DNA of 64,000 nt from Qipengyuania soli (GCF_015529805.1 NZ_CP064654.1:310001-374000), one strand, 5' to 3'; shown: positions 37,024 through 48,984, counted from the first letter of the stretch. Made by a program: numbers and translations. The notes: a model not told the origin generated them from the sequence alone.

Positions 37024-37815
37024 TTAGCGACACTTCGGGTGGCGACCGATGTCGCGCAGGTCATAGAAGTGCCCGTCTGCGATCGTCACCTGCACGCACT
37101 GGTTGGTGTCCCGCTTGTACTGGATCGAATAGCGGGTGTTGCCGCTGGTGAAATTATCGACCTGGGTGAATCCGCGCCTCGACATTTCGTCCATGCCGCC
37201 CGCTGCCCGGGCACCTTGCAAGTCGCCGTATTGGGCAACTTGCGAATATCCGCCCTTGCCGGAGTGGTGCGACAGGTTGGCGTTCCGCTGATCCACGCCA
37301 GCGGTGTAGCCATTGGAGTAAGCGTCGGACTTCTCGTAATTGTGATAGGCGGCATTGTGCAGGCCGTCGGTGTAGCCGCGTTCGTATTGCTGTTCGGCCT
37401 GCTGATCGGCGAGGTGCTGCTTGTCCTCGTGATGATTGGACTTGTGGCTGAGCAATGCGCCAAGGATCGCGGCGCCGGCAATCACACCCACGGCTGCGGC
37501 CGCATCGCCACCGCCCTTGTCATGACCGCAATCCTTGTGGCTCGCGTCCTGGATGGTTTCGACCCGGCCGTCGTAGACCTCGACCTGGACGCAATCCTTG
37601 TCCTTGTCGTCCCACCAGTAGCTGTAGACGTAACCCATGGAATTCTTGTTGGTCGAGACATGGGAGAAGCCGCGCTGCTGCAACTGGTATTCGGCGTCGC
37701 GCCCCTTGGTGCCATTGATATCGACGAGTTGGTTGGCCTTGTCTGCAAGTGCGGGCGTAGTTGTCGCCGCAACAAGAGCGGTCCCTGCAATGATGTGAGT
37801 GATAGCTTTTGGCAT
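37024..37815 (-). CDS. Hypothetical exported protein with duplicated domain
   Basis: 263 residues with a signal peptide ending ALADK (about 25). Two related beta-alpha units frame the protein: residues about 28-95 (ANQLVDINGTKG...LQQRGFSHV...CVQVEVYDGRV) and about 195-263 (VAQYGDLQGARA...MSRRGFTQVD...CVQVTIADGHF). The middle holds a glycine/alanine-rich hydrophobic stretch (about 107-123) and a His/Tyr/Gln-rich segment. Function unknown; the repeat suggests internal gene duplication. Confidence 0.8.
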   Translation of the reverse strand: MPKAITHIIAGTALVAATTTPALADKANQLVDINGTKGRDAEYQLQQRGFSHVSTNKNSMGYVYSYWWDDKDKDCVQVEVYDGRVETIQDASHKDCGHDKGGGDAAAAVGVIAGAAILGALLSHKSNHHEDKQHLADQQAEQQYERGYTDGLHNAAYHNYEKSDAYSNGYTAGVDQRNANLSHHSGKGGYSQVAQYGDLQGARAAGGMDEMSRRGFTQVDNFTSGNTRYSIQYKRDTNQCVQVTIADGHFYDLRDIGRHPKCR

Positions 37816-37949
37816 GGTCAGTCTCCCCTGCTTGCCGGATGCCCTCCGGACAAAGAATCGACGCGACCACTTGATTGCTATGCTTTCATCAAATCATGAC
37901 TCTTCGAAGGCTTCAACCCGGATAAGTCAATTGCCTGTTCTGGCGGACA

Positions 37950-37985
37950 TAGCGAAAGGGGCGCCGGAATTTCTCCCGACGCCCC
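37950..37985 (-). terminator. Terminator downstream of the 38008 gene
   Basis: On the minus strand a 10-bp stem (ggggcgtcgg / ccggcgcccc, one G-U pair) is followed by a short T-run (ctttc). Confidence 0.7.
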
Positions 37986-38007
37986 CCAAATTCATTTTTT
38001 TCGCTTC

Positions 38008-38313
38008 TTAGCCCTGGCGGGTGCCCGACAGCGGCATGTCGCCGAATGCGCCCGCGTTCACGGTGCCGGTGAGGTTGTCGCCGTCGATGGTGGCAGTGCA
38101 GGTCAGGGTCATCGGCATGGGAACGGTCATGTTCATCTTCCACCCGATGGTGTTGCCGTCGATCGTGCCGTCGGCAATTTCCATCGAACCCATGCCGCCT
38201 GCCATCAGGCCGGTGAAGCCGGTGCCGTCAGCGTTGGGGGTGACGGTCAGCGTACCCTTCTGGTCGCCCATGGGGCTCTTGACGGTGGTGTCATAGGTAC
38301 CGGCTACGGACAT
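38008..38313 (-). CDS. Hypothetical small beta-rich protein
   Basis: 101 residues without a signal peptide. It is rich in Gly, Thr and Met and reads as consecutive beta strands (GTYDTTVKSPMGDQKG, NADGTGFTG, IDGDNLTGTVNAG). The layout resembles the small lipocalin-like fold proteins often found as extra domains of enzymes in sphingomonads; that is inference. It is followed by a terminator and preceded by the M16 gene. Confidence 0.7.
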   Translation of the reverse strand: MSVAGTYDTTVKSPMGDQKGTLTVTPNADGTGFTGLMAGGMGSMEIADGTIDGNTIGWKMNMTVPMPMTLTCTATIDGDNLTGTVNAGAFGDMPLSGTRQG

Positions 38314-38352
38314 GGTAATTCCTCTCTTCGCTTGAGGGTGGGATTGGGGCGC

Positions 38353-41223
38353 TTAATCCGCGTTGCTGACACTCGTGTCAACATCGAGATAGGTGGTCGG
38401 AAGCTTTAGTCCGGCAAGCTGGCTGTCGATCAGCTTGCGGTCGCCGACGACGACGATCGTGAGATTGTCCGGGCCGAGATACTGCTTGGCCGCGGCATCG
38501 ATCGCGCTCTTGCCGATCGCCCGATAGGTGTCGGGCAGCTTGGAGTAGTAGTCGTCCGGACGACCCAGCCGTGCGTTCTGTGTAATCGCGCCGAGGACCT
38601 GGAAATTGGTCTCGAAACGGTTGGGGAGGCCGCGGATATTGCCGTCAGTCACCCGGGTGAATTCCACGTCGTCCACTGCACGTTTGCCATTCGCGAAATC
38701 GCCAACCGTATCGAGGATGAGCTGGATCGAGTCTGCCGTCCTGTCCGACTGGACCGCCGTGCTGATGGTGAACAGGCGGGGGCCAGCGTTCTGGTCGACG
38801 CCGCTGCGCGCGCCATAGCTCCAGCCCTTTTCCTCGCGGATGATCATGTTGATGCGGCTGAGGAAGCCGTTGCCCAGCACCTCATTGGCGAGATCGAGTG
38901 ATTCCAGCCCCTGCGTCGGGCCGTTGAGCGGCAGGACGCGGCCCGCATAGATTACGGATTGCGGCGAGTTGGGCCGATCGATGACCACCAGTCGCGTGCC
39001 CTCGACGCGGGCGGAATTGGTGAAGACCTTTTGGGGCGCTGCCGTGCCGTTTGCGCTCCAGTCGCCGAATGCTGCTTCGAGCTGCGGCTTGAGCTCGGCC
39101 ATGGTGACATAGCCGACCACGGTGATGCGCGCCTTTTCGGGCCGGATCCATTCCTCGTGCTCGGTCCGCAGCGTGGCAGGGGTGATCGCCTTGACCACGT
39201 CGACAGTGCCGAGACCGCCGACGGTGCCGTAGGGATGGTTCTCACCGAACACGAGCGGGCGCAGCGTCCGGCTGGCGAGGCCACCTGGCGAGGAAAGCTG
39301 CTGCGCGATTTCCGACAGGCGCTGGTCGCGCACCCGCTGGACCTCGGTATCGGCAAAGGCCGGATTGCGCACGATGTCCGCCATCAGCGCCAGGGAGGGC
39401 TTGAGGTTCGACGCGAGGGCATTCATCGTCACTGAACTCGTGTCGAGCGAACTGCCCGTACCGATGGATGCACCGAGCCGCTCCTGCGCCTCGGCGATCT
39501 CGCCTGCGCTGCGCGAGGTGGTCCCTTCCTCGAGCAGGTCCATCATCAGCGACTGCGTGCCCGCGCCGGCCTTGCCGTCGGCGGCGTAGCCAGCGTCGAA
39601 TTCCATCGACACCGCGACCTTGGGTACGGCGGTTCGGCGTGCGAGGGTCACCTCGATGCCGTTCGACAGCGTGGTGCGCTCGAGCGTCGGGAAAGTCAGC
39701 GAGCCGACCGGGGCTACCGGCGGCAAGCTGCGTTCCGGACCGCTGCGGGCAAGTGCCGGACCGTCGCCCTTGTCCGGTGGGGGCGGGGCGACCTTGTCCT
39801 CGTCACCCCAGCCGCCCATGTCGGCGCCCTTCTCGGTCCGTTCGCCCGGAACGACGGCCAGCTTCATGCCGGGGCGCGAGAGCCACTTGGAGAGGGCTGC
39901 CTGGACTTCTGCCGGGGTAAGCGTGGCGAGGCGTTCGAGGTCCTTGCGGTACTGGGCCGGGTCGCCCGAGTAGAGCAGGCCTTCCGCCAGGGTCACACCC
40001 TTCCCGCCGAAGCCGCCGACCCTTTCAAGGCCATCGATGTTGCTCGACAGGATGGAAGTGGCCGCACGCCGGATTTCGTCTTCGGTCGGCCCTTCTGTCA
40101 TGATTTGCGTGATCAGCTCGTCGAGCCGCGCCTCGGCCTTTGCCCGGTCGACGCCCGGCTTCACGTCCATCTGCGCCTGTAGGAACGAGAGGTTTTCGTG
40201 CTGCTGCGAATAGGCGGTGACCGAAACGGCCAGCTGCTCGTCGCGGACGAGCGTGTTGTCGAGGCGCGAGGATGCGAGCCCGCCGAGCACATACATGCCG
40301 ACGGCAACGGGGATGGCGTCGGGATCGTTGGTCGATGGGCCCGTCCAGTTGCGCGTGACGCGTACGAGCGGGACCTGGTCGACCATCTCGCGCGTCACGG
40401 GTGCTGCGAGTGTCACCGGCGGCGCGCTGACCGGGCTAATCTCGGGTCCACGCGGGATATCGCCGAACCAGCGCTCGACCATCGGTTTGGCAGTCGTCGC
40501 GTCGATGTCGCCCGACAGGACAAGCACGACATTGTTGGGTGCGTAATTGTCCTTGAACCACTTCGCGACGTCGGCAAGGCTGGCGGCATCGAGATCGGCC
40601 ATCGAGCCGATGGTCGAGTGGCGGTAAGGGTGGCCGACGGGCAGCAGGCCTTCGCCGATGGCGTATTCGACGAGGCCATAGGGCTGGTTGTCGCCCTGGT
40701 TCTTCTCGTTCTTGACCACGCCCCGCTGCTTGTCGAGCTTTTCCTGGGTAACCGCGCCGAGGAGGTAACCCATGCGGTCGCTCTCCATCATCAGCGCCAG
40801 GTCGACTGCGCCGGTCGGCACCGTCTCGACGTAATTGGTGCGGTCATACCAGGTCGAACCATTCGTGCTGGTCGAGCCCGCGGCTTCCAGCGGGATGTCG
40901 AAATTCTCGACGTTCTCGCTGCCGCCGAACATCAGGTGTTCGAACAGGTGGGCGAAGCCGGTGCGACCTCGCGGCTCGTTCTTGGACCCGACACGGTAGT
41001 AGGTCGTGACCCCCACGATAGGCGCCTTGCGGTCCGTGTGCACGAGCACCGTCAGGCCGTTTTCGAGCTGGAATTGCTCGTAGGGAATGTCGACCTTCTC
41101 GACGAGCGAGGCGAGGGAGGACTGGCTGGCTGCCGGCGCGCTGGCAAGCGGGGCATCGACGGGCGCAGTCGCGCATCCGGCAAGGGCGAGGGCGGCAATG
41201 CCGCTCAGAAGGTATCGACGCAT
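38353..41223 (-). CDS. M16 family zinc metallopeptidase, lipoprotein
   Basis: 956 residues made of two M16 halves. The signal ends ALAGC, so Cys17 is probably lipidated. The N-terminal half has the inverted zinc motif HLFEH (His92, Glu95, His96); the C-terminal half (from about 495) has the same fold but lacks the motif (LMMDLLEEG), as in two-domain pitrilysin-type or mitochondrial-processing-like enzymes. It would degrade peptides in the periplasm. It follows the penicillin-acylase-family gene with nine bases between, suggesting an operon for peptide or amide breakdown. Confidence 0.93.
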   Translation of the reverse strand: MRRYLLSGIAALALAGCATAPVDAPLASAPAASQSSLASLVEKVDIPYEQFQLENGLTVLVHTDRKAPIVGVTTYYRVGSKNEPRGRTGFAHLFEHLMFGGSENVENFDIPLEAAGSTSTNGSTWYDRTNYVETVPTGAVDLALMMESDRMGYLLGAVTQEKLDKQRGVVKNEKNQGDNQPYGLVEYAIGEGLLPVGHPYRHSTIGSMADLDAASLADVAKWFKDNYAPNNVVLVLSGDIDATTAKPMVERWFGDIPRGPEISPVSAPPVTLAAPVTREMVDQVPLVRVTRNWTGPSTNDPDAIPVAVGMYVLGGLASSRLDNTLVRDEQLAVSVTAYSQQHENLSFLQAQMDVKPGVDRAKAEARLDELITQIMTEGPTEDEIRRAATSILSSNIDGLERVGGFGGKGVTLAEGLLYSGDPAQYRKDLERLATLTPAEVQAALSKWLSRPGMKLAVVPGERTEKGADMGGWGDEDKVAPPPPDKGDGPALARSGPERSLPPVAPVGSLTFPTLERTTLSNGIEVTLARRTAVPKVAVSMEFDAGYAADGKAGAGTQSLMMDLLEEGTTSRSAGEIAEAQERLGASIGTGSSLDTSSVTMNALASNLKPSLALMADIVRNPAFADTEVQRVRDQRLSEIAQQLSSPGGLASRTLRPLVFGENHPYGTVGGLGTVDVVKAITPATLRTEHEEWIRPEKARITVVGYVTMAELKPQLEAAFGDWSANGTAAPQKVFTNSARVEGTRLVVIDRPNSPQSVIYAGRVLPLNGPTQGLESLDLANEVLGNGFLSRINMIIREEKGWSYGARSGVDQNAGPRLFTISTAVQSDRTADSIQLILDTVGDFANGKRAVDDVEFTRVTDGNIRGLPNRFETNFQVLGAITQNARLGRPDDYYSKLPDTYRAIGKSAIDAAAKQYLGPDNLTIVVVGDRKLIDSQLAGLKLPTTYLDVDTSVSNAD

Positions 41224-41232
41224 GGCAGTCCC

Positions 41233-43407
41233 TTAGTTGCGACCTGGGTCATGTGAAACGGTGTAGCGGCTAACCGCATTCGCGAGGACGTCCTCGCGCC
41301 AGAAATGGACCGGCTTCAAGCGGTGCTGGACGAACAGCGTCGCCTGGTCGGCGTAATGCATGGATTTGGGCCGTGTGGTCGCCGCGCCGTAGGGCTGGAT
41401 CGACTGCGACTTCACGCGCTTTCCCGGTGCCCATTCGGCGAACTGGACAAAGCTGTCACCGTGCTTGACCGCCAGCCTGCCATCTTCCTGCACGTCCCAG
41501 GTCGTCGAGGCGCGCAGCGTGTCCGACCCGCCATCGAGCGGAAGATCGACCGAACCCTGGCGCAGGCGCAGCAGGTCACTCATCGGAGGATCGATCCGCC
41601 CGAAATGGGTCTTGAGATGGTCGACTGCCCACGCGAGCTTTTCCCCCACGTCGGGCAAGGGCTTGTTCTGGTACTCGGCGGACATGAAATCCTTGATCAT
41701 GAGCAGTGCGAGGCTGTCGGCGCGGCCCTCGTTGTCGGCGGTGAAATCCCAATCCATCAACAGTGCACGCGCCTTGGCCTCATCACTCTTGGGGTCGAGC
41801 TTGAGTTTCGCCAGCGCCGCCCAAAGATCACCGACATAGCCAGCACGTTCGTAGCCCGTGTCGTACTTGATCTTCTCCAGCGTCGCGCGGTCGATGGTCC
41901 CTGCCTCGCTAAGCAGCTTCCACGCGCGGCGCGAGCGATTGGTCGTCTTGAGTTCGACCCCCATCTCCGGTGCGACGCTCGCTGGTGCGATATCGTCTGC
42001 AGCACCGGCCGCTGTGAAGGGCGAGTTATTCGAATTGTAGAGCCACCCGCTCGACGGGTTTACGTATTTGGGGAGCGCCGAGTAGGCCACCGGCCCCTTC
42101 CAGATCGCTTTCGGATCATCACCGGGCAGGACGCCGCGCCAGTCGTAGCCCTTCGGCCGATCGGGCATGGCGGCGTTGTAGACGTAGGCGATGTTGCCCT
42201 TGGCGTCGCCGTAGATGAAGTTCGTGCTCGGGATGTCCATCCGCGCGAGGATCGACTGCCACTCGTCGAGGCTCTTTGCCTTGTTGAGGCGGTAATAGGC
42301 GTCGAGCTGGCCGAGATTGTCCATGCCGCCATAGCGGATGGCGAAAGCGCCGCGGTCGTTGATGATCACCGGACCGTGGATGCTGCGATAGACCGTACGC
42401 TGGATCGGCAGCACGAGCGGGCCGAACCGGACGGGGAGGGTGACGGTGGTTTCCTTCAGCGACAGCCACTTGTTGCCCATCCGGTACTTCTTGCCGCTTT
42501 CGTCGAGCACGAGCTTGTAGACATCGGTCATGTCGGGCCGATTGACAGTGTTGGTCCAGCCGAGATCCTCGTTATGACCGAGGAAAGGGTAGGGGCTTCC
42601 GGGAAAATTGGCGCCTGCATAGTGCCACCCTTCACCGCTTTCGACGACGAGTTCGTACCAGGCGACCCCGCCGCGCCAGGGCTGGTGGCTGTTGGACACG
42701 AGACGGGTGACCCCATCGCCCGAGCGCTTTGGGGCGACGGCAAAGGCGTTGGATCCCGACAGCGCCCCATCCTCCGCCCAGGGCAGGGGGAAGGCGCGTG
42801 CCTGCTTGGGCTTGCCAATTTGAGGTCCGAATTCGGGTAGCAGGTCGGTACCCTTGACCAGCGGCTCGATCGTGCCGTTGAGGCCGAAGAAGAAGGGTTG
42901 TCGCAAGGCAAACCCTGCCGCCACGTCTACCCCGTCGACAGGGAAGAGGTTGTCGAGCCTTACCTCACCCCTGTGCAGCTTGGCGTAGTCGTTGAGGCCC
43001 GTCGCGTAGGCTTCGAACAGGGCGCGGGTATCTTCCGGTAACTCGGGATAGTGCCGTTCGGCCGTGCCGCGCGCATCGAGGAGGTGGTAGACGTAATCGA
43101 CCGCCGCGCCGTCCTCGCCGGCAATGGCCCCATAGCGACCGCGGGCCATGGCGATGACATCCTGCAAGGTTGCGAAGTCGTCCTCCGCATGGGCGCGGGC
43201 GACACCATAGGCGACATCGGCGTCGGTCTTCCCGTAGATGTGCGGGACGCCGAATTCGTCGCGGGTGATTTCGGCAGAATAGGCCCGGTCCGACAGGCGA
43301 ACGTTGTCGCGCTTCGCCCAGAACGGCTCCCATGTCGCCAAGGCGACGAAGGTAACGAACAATACGACCAGCAGCGCAAATCCGATGCGCCCAACCCATT
43401 TCCGCAT
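41233..43407 (-). CDS. Penicillin acylase family N-terminal-nucleophile hydrolase
   Basis: 724 residues with an N-terminal signal or anchor (about 8-26). The autoprocessing site is visible at GALSGSNAFAVAP, with Ser219 the probable N-terminal nucleophile of the beta chain; the oxyanion-hole Asn region and YNSNNSPF follow. Members cleave amide-linked acyl groups, including acyl-homoserine lactones and beta-lactam side chains, and are cut into alpha and beta chains in the periplasm. Substrate unknown. Confidence 0.92.
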   Translation of the reverse strand: MRKWVGRIGFALLVVLFVTFVALATWEPFWAKRDNVRLSDRAYSAEITRDEFGVPHIYGKTDADVAYGVARAHAEDDFATLQDVIAMARGRYGAIAGEDGAAVDYVYHLLDARGTAERHYPELPEDTRALFEAYATGLNDYAKLHRGEVRLDNLFPVDGVDVAAGFALRQPFFFGLNGTIEPLVKGTDLLPEFGPQIGKPKQARAFPLPWAEDGALSGSNAFAVAPKRSGDGVTRLVSNSHQPWRGGVAWYELVVESGEGWHYAGANFPGSPYPFLGHNEDLGWTNTVNRPDMTDVYKLVLDESGKKYRMGNKWLSLKETTVTLPVRFGPLVLPIQRTVYRSIHGPVIINDRGAFAIRYGGMDNLGQLDAYYRLNKAKSLDEWQSILARMDIPSTNFIYGDAKGNIAYVYNAAMPDRPKGYDWRGVLPGDDPKAIWKGPVAYSALPKYVNPSSGWLYNSNNSPFTAAGAADDIAPASVAPEMGVELKTTNRSRRAWKLLSEAGTIDRATLEKIKYDTGYERAGYVGDLWAALAKLKLDPKSDEAKARALLMDWDFTADNEGRADSLALLMIKDFMSAEYQNKPLPDVGEKLAWAVDHLKTHFGRIDPPMSDLLRLRQGSVDLPLDGGSDTLRASTTWDVQEDGRLAVKHGDSFVQFAEWAPGKRVKSQSIQPYGAATTRPKSMHYADQATLFVQHRLKPVHFWREDVLANAVSRYTVSHDPGRN

Positions 43408-43535
43408 TCAGGCAATTCCTCTCTTGCGCCATGGCCTAGCGGGATTTGTGCCAAGGGCAAGGGGACGCTTTGGGTTGGGCAAAACTGCCGCGAGGCTATT
43501 TCGTTAATGGGATTCGGCCCGCTAGCCCCGCCAGC

Positions 43536-44987
43536 GTGACAGCGCAGATCACCATCGGCCACGACGCCTCCGGAAAGCCGGTCCAGTTCGACATCGAGGA
43601 ACTGCTTGCGACCCGCCTGCTGGTGCAGGGCAATTCGGGCAGCGGCAAGTCGCACCTCCTGCGCCGCCTCCTCGAAGAGAGCGCGCGCATGGTGCAGCAG
43701 GTGGTGATCGACCCGGAGGGCGATTTCGTCACCCTGGCCGAGCCCTTCGGCCACATCGTCATTGATGGCGCCGCCTATTCGCCCGCCGAGATCGAGGCGC
43801 TGGCCCGCCGCATCCGCGAACATCGCGCCAGTGTGGTGCTGGCGCTCGAAGGGCTCGAGGTCGAACAGCAGATCCGCTGCGCCGCGCAGTTCCTTACCGC
43901 CATGTTCGATGCCCCGCGCGAACATTGGTTTCCCGCGCTGGTGGTGGTCGACGAGGCACAGATGTTCGCCCCCGCCGTGGCGGGCGAGATCGCCGAGGAC
44001 ACAAGGCGGATGACGCTGTCGGCCATGACCAATCTCATGTGCCGCGGGCGCAAGCGCGGGCTTGCGGGCATCGTCGCGACCCAGCGTCTGGCGAAGCTCG
44101 CCAAGAACGTCGCGGCAGAGGCCTCGAACTTCCTCATGGGCCGCACCTTCCTCGACATCGACATGGTCCGCGCCGCCGACCTCCTCGGCATGGAGCGGCG
44201 GCAGGCCGAGCGGATTCGCGAACTCGAACGCGGGCACTTCCTCGCGCTCGGCCCGGCGATCACGCGCCTGCCGGTGGCGGTGAAGATCGGTCCGGTGCAA
44301 TCGGGCCTCAAGGCGCGCGCCGAGGGGCTGATGGCGATGCCACAGACCGCTCCCGCCGACATGGAAGCGCTGCTGACCCGCGACCTCGCGAGCGAGGTCG
44401 CCAAGGCCCCGCCGCCCGGCCCGCCTCCAGCCCCGCGCTGGGAAGAGGTCGAGGCCGATATCGCTCACGCCGAAGAGCGCCAGGTCGAGGCTCCGCGCGC
44501 CGCACCCGACACCTCCGCAGTCGCGCAACAGATCGAAGCGATCATCGTTGCCATGGCAGGGGAGGAAGGCGTCTCCTTCCAGTCGGCGAGCGCGCAGTAC
44601 CAGACCTTCCTGTCGCGCTGCCGGCGCGAACGGATCATCGGCCCGATGCCCGACATGGGCACGTTTCGTCGCCGCTTCGCCATGGCGGGGGCCGGCCTCG
44701 ACCTTGTCGACGAGGAAACCCGTGAGCGCATCATGAAGCTCGCCCACGCAGTCGAGGACGATTTGCTCGCGCCGTTTCTCGTTCTCGCCAAGACTGCCAG
44801 CGCGGGGGAGGCAGATGTCGACGAGGATGCACTGGCGCGCGCCTACGGCACCAGTTCGACCGGTCGCATCCGTCGCCTGCTCGACCATCTCGAGCGGCAG
44901 GGCCTCATCGTGGTGCGCGAGGATTTCGGGGGAGGGCGCTCGGTCCTTGTCCCGGGGCTCGAGGCCTCAGCGACTCCCGCCGAATAG
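43536..44987 (+). CDS. HerA-like ATPase with C-terminal helical domain
   Basis: 483 residues from the GTG at 43536. Walker A is GNSGSGKSH (32-40), Walker B-like VVIDPEGDF and VVVDEAQMFAP, and a GIVATQRLAKL sensor follow, so the motor domain spans about 10-275. A Pro-rich linker then leads to a C-terminal helical region (about 350-480) with LARAYGTSSTGRIRRLLDHLE, which resembles a winged-helix. The protein is annotated in relatives as an ATP-binding protein; role unknown, no nuclease partner. The 3' end overlaps the acyl-CoA dehydrogenase gene by 21 bases tail to tail. Confidence 0.86.
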   Translation: MTAQITIGHDASGKPVQFDIEELLATRLLVQGNSGSGKSHLLRRLLEESARMVQQVVIDPEGDFVTLAEPFGHIVIDGAAYSPAEIEALARRIREHRASVVLALEGLEVEQQIRCAAQFLTAMFDAPREHWFPALVVVDEAQMFAPAVAGEIAEDTRRMTLSAMTNLMCRGRKRGLAGIVATQRLAKLAKNVAAEASNFLMGRTFLDIDMVRAADLLGMERRQAERIRELERGHFLALGPAITRLPVAVKIGPVQSGLKARAEGLMAMPQTAPADMEALLTRDLASEVAKAPPPGPPPAPRWEEVEADIAHAEERQVEAPRAAPDTSAVAQQIEAIIVAMAGEEGVSFQSASAQYQTFLSRCRRERIIGPMPDMGTFRRRFAMAGAGLDLVDEETRERIMKLAHAVEDDLLAPFLVLAKTASAGEADVDEDALARAYGTSSTGRIRRLLDHLERQGLIVVREDFGGGRSVLVPGLEASATPAE

Positions 44988-46142
44988 CTGGCGACCGGCG
45001 AGGTCGAGCATGATTTCCTCGCTGCCGCCGCCGATCGCGTTGACGCGGACCTCGCGATAAATGCGCTCGACCTTGCTGCCGGTGATGTAGCTCGCCCCGC
45101 CGAGGACCTGCGCAGCTTCGCGCGCGACCGCTTCAAGCATCCGCGTGGCCTGCACCTTGAGCATGGCGAAATCGGCCGGACGGTCGCGTCCTTCGCGGAC
45201 CTGCCAAGCGCACAGGTCGACCCAGGCCTGCGTTGCCTCGATCTGGCGTTCCATGTCGGCCAGCTTGATGCGGATCGACTGGTGGCCGACCAGCGGCTTG
45301 CCGAAGGTCTCGCGCTGCTGTGCCCAGTCGGCGGCCTCGGCCATGGCGACGCGGGCGTAGGCGCAGCAGCCCATGGCCATGCCCAGCCGCTCGCCGTTGA
45401 AATTGCGCATGATGCCGATGAAGCCGCCGTTTTCGGTCCCGATCAGGTTCTCGGCAGGCACGCGAACCTCACTGAAGTGGATCGCAGCGGTATCCGAACA
45501 GCGCCAGCCCATCTTGTCGAGCCGGGTGCGCTCGACCCCCTCGCTCGCCATGTCGATCAGCAGCAGCGATATTCCGCCCGCTCCCGGGTCGCCGGTGCGC
45601 ACGGCGCACGTCAGCCAGTCTGCGCGCATGCCGGAGGTAATGAACATCTTGCCGCCGTTGACGACGTAATAGTCGCCATCCCTCACCGCAGTGGTCTTGA
45701 GGTTGGCGACATCCGATCCGCCGCCTGCCTCGGTAATGCCGAGCGCGATGATTTTCTCTCCCGCGAGCACCGGCGGGGCGACGCGCTGCTTCAGTTCCTC
45801 CGATCCCAGGGCCAGCACCGGCGGCAAGCCGATGCCGTGCGTCATCAGCGATGCACCGAGCCCGCCCGCGCCGACGGCGGCCAGTCCTTCGGTCAGGACG
45901 AGGCCGTGGAAGATGTCGAAGCCTTCTTCGTGCCCGCCGTACTGCTCCGGGTAGCGCAGGCCGAGGATGCCCGCCTCGGCGGCCTTGCGATGGAGGTCGC
46001 GCGGCAGTTCGCCTTCGGCTTCCCAGCGGTCGATATTGGGCGCGATCTCGCGCTCGACGAAGCGGCGAACGCTGCTCGCCAGCGCCTCGTGGCTTTCGTC
46101 GTAGAAGGGAGAGCGGGCGCGCCAGTCGTCGAATGCTGTCAT
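44967..46142 (-). CDS. Acyl-CoA dehydrogenase family protein
   Basis: 391 residues, standard length. FAD/acyl-binding motifs are present: GITEAGGGSDVANLKTTA and the C-terminal QVLGGASYITGSKVERIYR that includes the region of the catalytic base. It oxidises acyl-CoA thioesters to enoyl-CoA, passing electrons to ETF. The ATG at 46142 (MTAFDDWRA) is chosen; upstream codons are not conserved. No other beta-oxidation gene is adjacent; a thiolase lies 17 kb away. Confidence 0.93.
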   Translation of the reverse strand: MTAFDDWRARSPFYDESHEALASSVRRFVEREIAPNIDRWEAEGELPRDLHRKAAEAGILGLRYPEQYGGHEEGFDIFHGLVLTEGLAAVGAGGLGASLMTHGIGLPPVLALGSEELKQRVAPPVLAGEKIIALGITEAGGGSDVANLKTTAVRDGDYYVVNGGKMFITSGMRADWLTCAVRTGDPGAGGISLLLIDMASEGVERTRLDKMGWRCSDTAAIHFSEVRVPAENLIGTENGGFIGIMRNFNGERLGMAMGCCAYARVAMAEAADWAQQRETFGKPLVGHQSIRIKLADMERQIEATQAWVDLCAWQVREGRDRPADFAMLKVQATRMLEAVAREAAQVLGGASYITGSKVERIYREVRVNAIGGGSEEIMLDLAGRQLFGGSR

Positions 46143-46265
46143 GGCGGCATCCTCATGCGCGCGGTGCGGACAGTCAATCGGCGAAAATTTTCGCATCCCG
46201 TCTGGCCAAACCTGCGGTCACCCCTATATCCGCCTAACACACCTCACGAAAATGGTGGGGGAGGG

Positions 46266-46293
46266 CTTGTGTTGCTATAATGCAACACCATAT
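46266..46293 (+). promoter_or_regulatory. Sigma-32-like heat-shock promoter of clpB with internal inverted repeat
   Basis: A CTTGTGT element (46266-46272) is 13 bases from CACCATAT (46286-46293), matching the heat-shock sigma-32 consensus (CTTGAAA-N13-CCCCATNT) well. The spacer contains a perfect inverted repeat gtgttgc-tataat-gcaacac (46269-46288) that overlaps both elements. Transcription would start near 46300, and clpB begins at 46326. Confidence 0.72.
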
Positions 46294-46325
46294 TCGAGCG
46301 GTAATTCTCGATTGAGGGGTTTCGA

Positions 46326-48905
<2,580 letters not shown>

Positions 48906-48924
48906 TCCCGAAAGCCACATTAAC

Positions 48925-48955
48925 GGCCGGAATCACGTCCTGTGTGATTCCGGCC
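48925..48955 (+). terminator. Strong hairpin after clpB
   Basis: A perfect 12-bp stem (ggccggaatcac / gtgattccggcc) with a seven-base loop follows clpB by 19 bases. There is no T-run, so termination efficiency is uncertain. Confidence 0.6.
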
Positions 48956-48984
48956 ACACATACTGAAAACCCGTAATGGCGGCT

